The notes under the pieces are model-generated. The model was not told the origin of the DNA and made no database searches. It saw nothing but the letters and a program-made list of their open reading frames with translations. The position numbers and the translations under genes were made by a program. Below are positions 35,787 to 46,523 of a stretch of DNA of 64,000 nucleotides, piece after piece (the stretch's first letter is position 1; each line of letters starts with the position of its first letter). The stretch comes from Acanthaster planci (lineage: Eukaryota > Echinodermata > Asteroidea > Valvatida > Acanthasteridae), in assembly GCF_001949145.1 (NCBI RefSeq), contig NW_019091372.1, forward strand, positions 1,528,142 through 1,592,141, in the 5' to 3' direction.

Positions 35787-38700
35787 TTAATTGTTTTCCC
35801 ACAGAAAGCAAATTACCGATGAGCATGTGACAATGTCAAGGGCACAGAGAACATCTTTTGGGGCAACGTTCCTACCTGTGGGCTGGTCCGACATCGACGG
35901 AAGGCCAAATCGGTGCAGGGTCTCTGCATGCTTTGCCTCGTGGAATGGGAACGTCCGTTCGCCGAGGACTCCTTGGGACTTGCTGCGGCGGTGCAGCGGG
36001 GCCATGTGCTTGGTGAATGTGCCTCGGCGCTGACAGCTCCTGGAGTTGAAGACGAAAGCAGATGTTGGTTAAAAAAATTCAACAATTTTGTGAAAAAAAA
36101 AAGACAATAAATCCAAGACTAAGAAGTTCGGTTTCAGGGCAATGTACCTTTTTGCCTTTGATGTTGACTGGTTCCCACTGCATTGGTTCTCCGTAGGCCC
36201 GTAATTGCTGACTCGATGCTGTGCCTCGCTACGTCTGTCCTGCAGCTGGGGGGAATTGTTTGTCAAGGCAGCGAGGGGAGCCCTCTGTTGGTCCTTTACT
36301 TGCAGTCTCTGTGGGGTCGCCAAGGCCTCTGCATAGGACATGACGTGACCTGCAAAAATGTAAATCAGCACAGATCAAAACTGAAGAATTTTTCATCACA
36401 AGAACACACTAGCATTACGAGCTTTGCATGCCATGAACATATCACTCAAACTTATTATCCCACTAAGGTGATCCACAGACTTTAGGTTCTATTTTCCAAA
36501 GATGAATCTGCAGAAAAACGATTACTGCAAAGGAAGCTGGTTTTAATTTTACAATGATTTACACCTTCACAATTCATTTGAAATGGTAGTTGATTCCAAA
36601 CAAAACTTCAGAACTATTTAAAATCTGCTATATATGTCCCAAACAGATTTTTCCAGAAGGTCCAAGTCAGTTTGAGACAGCATCGTGGACAGACCTTTAC
36701 CTGTGACTGGGCTGATCTTCAGGTTTGGCAGAGCATTCTCCGAGTCAAAGGATATCGCCCTGGCAACCGGTTTGTCCGGACCCTGATAGGTGCTGCGATG
36801 AGTTGACTCTGAGCCTTCCGTGGAAAATGTGGTGTTGAGGGAGGATGATCCCAGTTGGTCAGTCTCAATTTTGTGCAAATTGTCCATGCTGGCATTGTCG
36901 GTAGGCTTTGATTGCATTGTAGCATTGGTGGCCGGGGATTGTAAGGGCGCGACACCCTCCGTTTCAAATGTTTCCGTCAGGTTGCATTTCGGTTCTTCGG
37001 CTGTTTGCGACAGAAGATCGGGTTGGTCTGTTTGTTTCTTGGTCACTGTCTGGCCAATGCGCTGTGGCACCCCTGGTCCAAACCTGGTGTTGCAAACGAT
37101 CGGAGTCCTCCCATTCTCGGTGCTGCGGGTGACAGCGCCCACGCTCGGGGTGTGCCGTACAGCACTGCCAATTGGCTGGAAGATGTCGATGTCGGGGTTT
37201 GCATCGCCCCTCCTGGCAAAGGGCGTGGCTGCTCTCGGGGTTTGGGGGCGTGCTGCCATTAAAAAAAAAAACAAAGCAACAAAACAACTGCTTATAGATG
37301 CCTTTTTCTGCAAGAAGCTTGTAGTTACATCTCTGCTTGTGCTTTTTATGTTTTATTTCCTGTTGAGAAGTCATCACAGTTTTGGATCACAACAATTCAT
37401 GCCCAAAGACAAAAGTCTGCATGATTGAATCACACATCACAACCAAGTAACCACTGTGCAACAAATTTGGTACAACTTTTCCACCATTATCCATACCTCG
37501 GTCAGCCGTCGGCGATCTGTTTTGCGTTGGCGTCGGCATTCGTTCAAAGAGTACCGGGTTCTGGTTCTTTGATGGTGTGTTCTGGCGTCTGGCCGGAGTA
37601 CGAGGTGACGACCTCTGCCCCAGATTTTTCCTCGGTGATTTTGAGGGTACTACTGGCATAATGCAGACATTAGGAAACACAGAAAAGAAACTGTACATGG
37701 TTTGGAATGAAAACCGCGGACCTTTGTTTTGGGAGCAGGACATTTTAAATGAATTGCGAATTATTAAAGAATAAAGTAAAGTATATTTTCGGTTCGTGGA
37801 AAACCACGTATCACTTGCTGTCTGCTGTTCTTTCTCACTGGAATTACTTTGGCCATCATTGCTTTGTGTAAGACGACAGTCACCATATGCACTTTACGTC
37901 CAGGGTGGGTTTAAGCAGTACCAAGAGCCGACAGGAGGACGTAATCTTTAGAGTACTTTGAGACTTAGAATTGAAGTTTTGATAGCAGTGTTGAGGATCT
38001 TAGGAGCATTAGGGTTTGTGCAATTATTGACACAGCTATCTCATTACCCTTAGGGGTAGTGTCGACACATTTCATGATCGGCAGTTCCAGCAGGTAATTC
38101 AGATCCAGATGCTCAGTGACCCCGCTGGGTTTGACCTCTGACCCCTCCGACACGCTCTGGTCGGCCCAGGCAACCTCGCGGTCCCCTTCCACCTGTTTCT
38201 GGATGGCTTCAAAATCTGCGGCGACGTCCGAAGTGGCCAAGCCCGATCCCTTCAGTAGGAAGAACTGCCTGCGGACGGTTGCCAGCAGGCTCACGATCAA
38301 CCTTCATTGCAAGGGAAGATTGAAGTTGATGGAAATAAAATGAGTCACAGGATTGACAGAGAAACAAGAGGATCATAAATAGACACTTTTCAACAACTCC
38401 TACTTGAGATAAGAAAAATTTGACAACGGAAATGAGCTTTAAAAAAGTTTTGAAAATATTTGAATAACCACTCAACGGAGTGAATAAGATTTTCAAGACT
38501 TAAGAAGACCATTGACATCCTTGGTACAAGCATATGAAGTTTTTAAGTTTTTTACTTCTTTAAAACTGAGCTCAATGAAGTTTGCCGTTCCGCCATTCCA
38601 CTGAGCCTACAGAATGCTGTGTGACTGTCACAATCAGCGTGATTTTTATTCCAATATTCAAACCAACAAAAAAAGCGCACGTGACTGATTCACAGAATGT

Positions 38701-41700
38701 GCAACAAAAATCCGAGAGAAAAATTAAACGCCACCCCTGCCCAGCTGTACCTCTCTGAGCTCTGCTGGTGGTTCTCCTGCTGACGGGCAAACCGCTTCAG
38801 GTGCTTGATCTGCCGGCGGCAGTCTCTCAGCTCGATCTCAAGGTGTCTGGTCCGCAGACTCTCCTGCAACACCTGGACATGGGCAACAGACAAGACTGTG
38901 AACCTCAAGAATTCGTCCTTTTCTATCGAGTATACTCCCACTGGATGGCGGAGTATTTGCAGGCCTGTCCAGACGGGTGATTCACAACAGTGCACGACCA
39001 AGAGTATGCAACACGTTGACCAATTACAATGCGTGAAATCAGTCGATGTGCGTTTGGAAAGGATTGACAAATTTCGTGTACTGTGATTGGCCAACGCATT
39101 CCAAACTCTTGGTGGGGCACTATTTTGAAACGCCTGTATTGGTATTGTCAGAGCTGCTAGTCGCTATTTGCTCCAAGTGGAAGAAAAGAGAGCCTGTTTT
39201 AAGGACTGTCGTTTGGACAAAAGTCAAGCTGAGCATGCTGCACAGGTTCGTGCATATTTACGCACTGATGAGCGCACCCAACCAATTTCAGTTTGAAAGT
39301 ACGGTCTTTGCTTATTCGTCAGATTCGTGCACAAGCCCAGGTGCGGAACTCTCCACCAAGCTGTTCTTTGCTAGTGAGAGCACATTTCAACCGGATAGAG
39401 AAAATTGGAAATGAACTTGACATGCTCTGCGAGGATCAGCTGAGAACCAGTCACGTGCTATTCAACCACATAAACTTTAGCCGATAACCCGGTTTTGCTT
39501 AAACATGTCTTATGCAGATTTTTCTATTTGGATCAGTTTCACTAATCGTGGAAGAGGACTTACAGCAGGCATCTCTCCGTCGGCCTTCATTTGACCCTTG
39601 ACCTTCTCCAGCCACTCCTGGTTGGCACTGATGCGCCCCTCCACAGCCGGCTTGCGTTCTCTGAGCCGTGTCTGCCGGGCATTGGATGCAGCTATATGCC
39701 GCTCAAAACGGCCCATTGTCTGCATTGAAACCATGATTGAATTCAATTCAACTTCAAGACCATGAGATATTATTAGCATAACAAAACAATCTTTTAGCGC
39801 TAATTTGTTCCAAAGGATGTTGCTGGGGTTTACACGACAGCACTTTATATCACGGGTTTAAATTCGAAACACTTCCTGACCAGATCTCAGCGAGCACTTT
39901 CTTATAGGAGCTTAAATAGTTGGACTTCAGGAGAAGACCAGCGCGGTTGTCCATACCTTGTCGCCCTGGGCTGACTCCCCGTAGGCCAGCCGGATTCTCT
40001 CCACCATGGTCTGCTTGCGGCTGATCATGACCGTCAGATGTCGGTCCGAGGACTCCAACTCCAAGAGCTCCTTGCGGATGCTGCCTCGCTGAACGAAGAC
40101 TTTATGCAGCTCCGACTGAAACCTGGAAGAGGAAAAGTCAGGTAATGATGCAAGTTTTTATTTTTACTTTATTACACTTGTCCACTGGCTATTAACCGAA
40201 AAATTAAGTACATGTACATTAAAAACATACACGTAAAACAATTGACATGCACAACAGCAAACAGGTAACGGCTGTAAAAAAGAAAATGCCTAAAAAGCCA
40301 GGAAATAGCAAGATGGAACTGACTAGTACCTCAACACAGCCATCCTACCACATAACGACCCCCCAAAAAGCAAATATGAGGTGGAAAAGACAGGTACAAA
40401 ATAAAAAAAAAATAAGAAAAGTGGGAATTTATTAATCCCCAAACTATAAAGGATGCACAACCTTTGAGTTTTGCGGGAACTGAGTACAACTCCTGCTCAC
40501 ACAAGGTCAGTGGTGTTAACATTTTACTCTGATCATTAATGTCCATTTTCTAAATCAGGCAATCCTGAAACCCATTTCAAGTATACTATCTATTAAAGGG
40601 GTTGAGCCCCTAAGAAGGGGCTCAACCCCTTTAAATCCCCCCCCCCCACCGGTCCACCAACTACCACCTCTCTTTCCACGAGTGAAAATCAACAAGGGTC
40701 ACTCTTGTAGCCGGTATGCAGTGATTTGTAATATGTGATATCAGTGTGTGTAAACCAGTGAAGTAAAATCTCTTACTTTTACACAACCGACCCTTTCTCA
40801 TTTCTAGAAAATACCCGAAGACTTCACATAGCATTTTACTGAAATTCTGGTGGTTAAGAAGTCACCTGTGAATCTCTTCTTCGTTGGCTACGGGTGCGGG
40901 CACGGACCGGTCAACTTTGACGACACCCGACTCATATTTCTGCAGCTTCGATTTGAGTTCAGAGACCTGTGTCATGGTACAAGTAGAGTATGTAACCACT
41001 TCAGAAAATGATCAGTGAAAATATTTTGGGGAGCAGATCAAGTCCACAAGTGGCAAGACATCCCATAATTCAATTTTTTGTGGTAAGCTGTACAACTACT
41101 GAAAACAACATCAACGATTTCAAAATTGTCGACAGAGTTTCAACAGTTTTCTTCAAGAAACTTACTTGAATTTTATTTTTCTCAAACTAAACTGCCAAAT
41201 CTCTCACCTTCAGCCCTGCCCATCATTGGCATCACGCCACTATTCAGCTTTAAAATGTGCTAGTTCATAAAAGACCCATTCGTCGCACTTGATAACGCTT
41301 TCCTTCCCTTATAAAAAGTGTTCCCAATCGCGATACCTCTGTTCGCAGCTCCTCCACAATCTGGGCATAGTGGCTGATGTGCAGGTCCACGTTCACAACG
41401 TTCTGTTTCAGCTGCGAACAGAAGAAGGTTGAAATTATTGGACTTGTTACATCAGGTTTTTTTTTCAACCGCAAAGTTGTAGAACCAGTGTTTCAAACAC
41501 GGCAGAGGGGGAAAATTAAGGTCAGATATCAGATAAATTCTGTTAACCTCACTTGTCCAAACCAACGCGGATGACAGTCTGTGGCCGATGTCGGACCTTG
41601 AAAAATGGCACGCTAAATGATGCCTAGAGGCACTTGTGTCAAATATCACTTCTACACATTGTTACTGGGTATCCGTTTCATTAAGAATTCGCCACAGTCT

Positions 41701-44414
41701 TGCCAAGATCGTGCTTGGCGATCGTCCCCTACCTTGGTCTGTATGTTCTTGGCCCGGCTGGCGTATTTGAGCGTGTTGAGCGTGTCCTCGTAGGTCAAGC
41801 CGGATGGACTGATGGCGGCGATCATGACCGTCTGGCAGTTGCCCCCTAGGGAGTCCTTCAGCAGCCTGGTGAGCTTGCTGTTCCGGTAGGGGATGTGCTG
41901 ACCTTTACTCTGGGAGGAGACACAAAAATAATTTCTTTGGTAACCACCTGCATAGCAAATGGGGGGGGGGAATTTGTCTCCAGAAGGGAAAATAAAAGCT
42001 AACACGTACATTTCTCGTACAAAAAGTTGAATAAAAATATCAGAGAGGTAGGTTTTTGCTGCAGGTTTTGCATACACAAACTGACGATACTAGTAAATGC
42101 GATATTTCCTGTACCTTGTTTCCGTCAGCCAGGGCGTTGATGCAGTTGCCCAGCGCCAGGAGCGAGCGGTTGATGTTGGCGCCCTCGCGGAAGCGCGCGC
42201 CCCGGTTGGTGGTGACGGTGGCCCGCTCTGAGCCGGCCAGGTCGATCAGCGACATCTTGGCGATGCGGAAATTGGTGCTGATGTTGGCCGTCCGGTCCTT
42301 CTGCCTGACGAAAACCTGACAAGTGCAAACACAGTGGTAACCAGCGGGACCAATTTCAATGCCAGCTGATAAGCAACATCTGGTTGTGTTTATTCCTTGA
42401 GACTGGTGGTACTTGGGCACATAAATTTCCTCAGCAATATTCCCTTCTTTCAATAGAGATAAAAGAGGGCTGTTTGAAGTTACGACCAAAATGTAAGGTG
42501 GCTTTCCTGCTGTGTTCAAATTTCATTCCTCACCATTGTCTCTGGGCCAGTTTGTCTCTCAGTCCCTTGTAAAGTTGCAATATTTTTCAGCCGTTCTAAG
42601 TTCCAAGAAGGGGCTTTCACTTACCTGGAAGACGGCGTGCGATCTTGAGGACTGGGCGTTGGCGTCTGTGGGGTGTTGTGTCCGGTTGCCGTTGCCAAAC
42701 TCCAACATGCGGAGGAGCTCCTCCGCACTCCTGGGCTGAAACCGAAAAAATTGATTACGGGTACAATTCCATGTGAATCTTTGCAGGTATGTGTTGCCTA
42801 CCCCACAGCACGAGCAAAGTTTCAAATTTGAAATCAGTCACTCAAGAAAGCCTATGACAGTTTCTCATCACAAAAGGCTTTCTTTGCTGCGCAGACTTCT
42901 TGAATCTTGTGAGGCTTATTTCTGAATTAAGCATCAGCTTCAATTCGACTCTGCTTTGGCCAAGAGCCAGAGATGAAATCAAGGCCCAGATCTCAGTAAA
43001 AAGTTTTACCTTGTGAAGTGTCAGTCCACTGACCACGACTCCCTGTTGCGGATCCTCTCTGAGGGCTAGCAGACCAGACGGGGCTAGCAGGTCACGGATG
43101 TTTTCATTATACACCTGAAACAAGGGTAGAGGAACAAATCAAATTGACTTTGTACGAGACCATTTCCTCTTTATTGGTAAAGCTTTCTCTAATGATGAAC
43201 AAAGTTTGAAACGTACCTCGAGATAGGAAACAGCAACGTCGCACAGCTTGTCCTTGGCGATTTCCCCGATCCGTCGGTAGAGGTCCACCATGGTCAGGAA
43301 GATGACCCCGGGGTAATCCGGCCCGCCCAGCATAGTGAAGGTCTTGCCAGCCCCCGTGGCTCCATAGGCAAACACTGAAAAGCCATTTAGATACAAGGTA
43401 AAAATAACAGCCACACTAAGTGACGTGACATTCGCCAAAAGAACTTTGATATTTTGATAACAGGGTGTCGTGATGTGCCTTTAAACTTGGTGACGAGGCT
43501 TCTATCTCCAAATCTATACTTTTTACATTCAACTGCCTTTGAATAAGATCAGGTGACCAAAATGCCTTACAGCATGGCCCAAGGATTGCCAGACAACACC
43601 TCGACTTCGGACAAAAAGATATTCACCGGTGTAAATTTGTGGCAGTTTATGGTCGTGGTAGTTTGTGAACACATGAAAAGAAATGCGAGGGAAGATATTA
43701 TCTCCAAGTTAGGTGTCTCAAAAAGGTTCTTGGGATTACTTGTTCCACTGATTTAGCTTACCACTTGCATTGTAGCCTGCCAGCACGCTGTCCACGATCG
43801 TCTTGGTCGTGTTCTCGTAGACATACTGCTGGCTAACTCCTTCTCCGAAGACATGATCAAATGCAAACTTCATATCCTTGTTCTTGCGCTGCATGAAGTT
43901 ACGTCTGGCCAGGCGGCGACCGTGGAAATAACTCGGAGCGGTGTCCTCCTGAATTGAGGAGAGTTAAAAAGATGTAATCCAAGACACAAAGTTAGTAAGA
44001 ACTGATCCTTCTGAAAGACATTCGTACACGAATGGTTTTTCTAAATATTGCTTGTTTGAAAATTTAGGCCGTTTCTCAAAGTTAGCCTTACCCGGCTAGG
44101 CTCTCCCAAACGTTGGAAGGAAACTTAGGCGAAAAGAAATTTGATTTTACGGAAACGGCCCTCGCAGGCCAATACATGCACACCTTGGGATCAAAGAGCA
44201 GGACTTTCTCGTCCAGCATCTGAACTATCGGTCTGGACCCAGACCCACTGTCCAGCTCCGCTGAGCTAGGAGGCCGTATCCGCACCACGACTCGGATGTT
44301 GCCATTTTTGGAAGACTCGTTGTTGCTGTTGCCTGATGCTGGCAACACTGTCGTGCGACTGCTCGACGGCCTACCACAACTGCGACTGTTTCTGCGATGG
44401 TTGGATGAAGGCAT
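35787..44414 (-). CDS. KIF18A: Kinesin-8 motor, KIF18A type
   Basis: Plus-end-directed, microtubule-depolymerase kinesin-8, which in vertebrates dampens kinetochore-microtubule dynamics for chromosome alignment. Exons, 5' to 3': 44184-44414, 43762-43948, 43217-43374, 43010-43114, 42625-42735, 42115-42315, 41733-41909, 41337-41411, 40866-40966, 39957-40122, 39564-39719, 38751-38872, 38048-38301, 37497-37652, 36701-37252, 36148-36349, 35787-36039. Phases agree throughout, about 1068 aa (human KIF18A 898). The motor domain is N-terminal: [10 protein letters not shown] near 41-50, P-loop GATGAGKT (144-151), switch I SSRSH (256-260), switch II DLAGSER (289-295) and [18 protein letters not shown] kinesin-8 neck and coiled coils follow, then [13 protein letters not shown]...VAWADQS, also seen in KIF18A, and a basic Ser/Pro/Thr-rich tail. 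The last exon end is uncertain: the frame runs to a stop at 35787, but a GTAGGA donor near 35877 could lead elsewhere. Head-to-head with METTL15, as in human. Confidence 0.93.
38970..39138. repeat. Foldback MITE in KIF18A intron 12-11
   Basis: Left arm 38971-39038 and right arm about 39070-39137 are imperfect reverse complements over about 65 bases; for example ACCAAGAGTATGCAACACGT on the left against ACGCATTCCAAACTCTTGGT on the right. There is no coding capacity. A truncated relative lies at 5930-6035. It sits in the intron between the exons at 39564-39719 and 38751-38872. Confidence 0.75.
40592..40636. repeat. 20-bp perfect hairpin in a KIF18A intron
   Basis: ATTAAAGGGGTTGAGCCCCT is followed after a five-base loop by AGGGGCTCAACCCCTTTAAA. 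The arms are essentially perfect. It lies between the coding exons at 40866-40966 and 39957-40122. No function is inferred. Confidence 0.85.
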
Positions 44415-44827
44415 TGTACTTGAGGCGGCTGCTACATTAAGAGGAACTTGCCAAAGAATCTGATTACAATTTCCTCAAGTTAACCTGTGGAAGAAAAACT
44501 TACATAAGTTCAAAATACAGGAGAGAAAGAGTACCATAGATCATGGACATCACTGAGGACGAAACATATGAAACTTGTCTAAGTAAGACATGCAAGAAGT
44601 GTCTTCTTGACATGTCTGCAATATAAATTTGACATTGGGCATGTGAGGACATGTTAATAACGTTATTAGGCCTGGGCCTACTTTATGATGGCTGACACGG
44701 CTAACAAAGTGATTGACCTAGGCCTATGTCACCTGGTTACTCCAGGCATTGATGTCCGTAGGCCCTAGGCAATGCTAGTACCCTTGCAACACTTGCAAAA
44801 CCCTTTCTAACAGCATGCTTACAGTTA

Positions 44828-44922
44828 GCCCCACTAGTGTGGCACGGACTCTCACTCCCGATTTATCCTTATCGGGAGTGAGAGTCCGTGCCACACTAGT
44901 AGTAGTACTAGTAGTGGGGCTA
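44828..44922. mobile_element. Foldback element with 11-bp direct-repeat flanks
   Basis: The left arm 44828-44862 (GCCCCACTAGTGTGGCACGG continuing to CCCGAT) is mirrored by 44871-44900 and 44913-44920, with an 8-base loop. A 12-base AGTAGTACTAGT expansion interrupts the right arm. The element is bracketed by GCTTACAGTTA at 44817-44827 and 44923-44933. A 9-11 bp target-site duplication would fit Mutator-like transposition. The arms are nearly perfect, which suggests a recent insertion. Confidence 0.75.
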
Positions 44923-46049
44923 GCTTACAGTTAATGTACAGTAAGACAGTACCCGACTCAAACGGCAGCAAACACCGACAATATAAATGATTCATTCCTT
45001 TTTTATGGCTCCATGATAGACCATGTTAGACCATATACTATAGAGTGCGTGCAACTGCAGTAACTGCAACTAATCACCGGGGCCACCAGCTAACCAGCCA
45101 CGTACAATGTTCGGCCCTTACTACGCCGCGAGTACGCGGCCTGTGATGACTGATGACACTCAGGGCCGTGTTCGATCGCTTTACGATTCAATTTTTCAAC
45201 GAATTGAAAATATCATGCCGTAGTACTATACACTCATTGGAAGGATTTTATATATTTCAAGGATATAAGCCCTTACCTCTTCACGATTATCCTTGCTTTT
45301 GCCGAACTCTGACGATATTAGTTCCATCAACAAACAGGAAGTAATCTCCTATTTAAATACCCTTTCCTACTTGGCATTCATTCATTCGAAAAATACCGCC
45401 TAGTGCGGAGCGCTGATTGGCCTACGGACACACTAGTCATTGTTGATTGGTTAAGCGCTCAGAAGCATTGACTATGGACAGCCAAAGCCATCAAAAATCG
45501 TAGTTCAAAAATGATTATCCAGTCTAACTGAAGTGCGCCCTCTCAGGGTAAGAATCAGCAACGTGTGGTTTGGACATCGCGATCGATAGGGGAGCCATCC
45601 ACCGAAATTCTGTGAAAAAGTGAGCTGAGCCTGGCAGTAAATTTTGCTTTATAAGTTGCTAATTAAGCAGGAACATTCTTTAAAGACAATGGCGTAGACT
45701 TATCACTGTCAGGATAGGTTCTCATGTCTTTATAAAATTAATTTTAATTATTTTGCATCCTGTGCATGTTTTGCCTAAAGTGCACGTGCACGACTTTAAG
45801 CCTTTACTTTTGCTCTACCTCCATGGTCATACTTAAATTCGAAAAAGAAGAAAACCAATGCACCACTCAATAGCCAGCACAGCATCACGTCTGTATCCTC
45901 TTGGGTGAGGCTTTGATGGGCCACACTCGTGGGGCGCCACTGTTCATGTACCTCCCAGTCTCACAATGTCGTCCTTCCTCTCTGATGTGCCCCAAGGCCC
46001 CACTCACTTTAGTAGCTGCAGTGTCTGTTGAAACATTTAGTCTTGAGTT

Positions 46050-46118
46050 CTACCCCCAGAACTGTCTGCCCCATGAGTGGGGCAGACGTCGGACCCCACA
46101 GTTCTGGGGGTACATATA
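46050..46118. mobile_element. Small foldback with 8-bp direct-repeat flanks
   Basis: Outer arms TACCCCCAGAACTGT and ACAGTTCTGGGGGTA enclose an inner hairpin CTGCCCCATGAGTGGGGCAG. CTTGAGTT occurs immediately before it (46042-46049) and just after it (46119-46126). An 8-bp duplication would fit hAT-type MITEs. Confidence 0.6.
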
Positions 46119-46523
46119 CTTGAGTTGGTGGCCAAGACTTCACATGCTTAATAATAAAATAATAGACCCAAGCTTTGGTAAGACTCCTAAAGCATGTTGA
46201 TGATTCTGTGGTTAAGAGGCAATGGACGTTCTTCAAGTTAAAGGCTTAGCCTTACACCAGGGCAAGTCTACTGTGTTATCTGGGTTGATTTTCAAGGATG
46301 TGCCAATGTGCCTGCGTTTTTTCCCGCGTGCACACCCAATGGAAAGACACTCCTCAGACATTAAAATTTGTCCGACTTGAACATGACTTTACTGTGCCAT
46401 TTTCCTTTTGGCAATCCTTTAGCACTGCACATAGCTGCTCATTCGTGCTCATCGTCAGGCGGATCCCAAGAGGCTGCCCATACAAAGCAAAGTCAGCCAC
46501 TGCTGGTACCCCGAGACATCAAA

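Larger units (their letters stand above)
44415..46523. promoter_or_regulatory. Divergent 5' region shared by KIF18A and METTL15
   Basis: The two start codons point away from each other, 2.1 kb apart, and no other gene lies between them. Promoters and untranslated first exons of both genes must be here. No TATA box is convincing. CCAAT-type ATTGG/CCAAT elements occur near 45415-45450 (GATTGGCCTACGG, GATTGGTTAAGCG), a plausible core for TATA-less divergent transcription. Two foldback insertions interrupt the region (44828-44922 and 46050-46118). Confidence 0.5.

Noticed and set aside
36820-37428. 202-codon plus-strand frame with hydrophobic stretches
   Set aside because: Lies antisense to the large KIF18A tail exon (36701-37252), which joins in phase with its neighbours.
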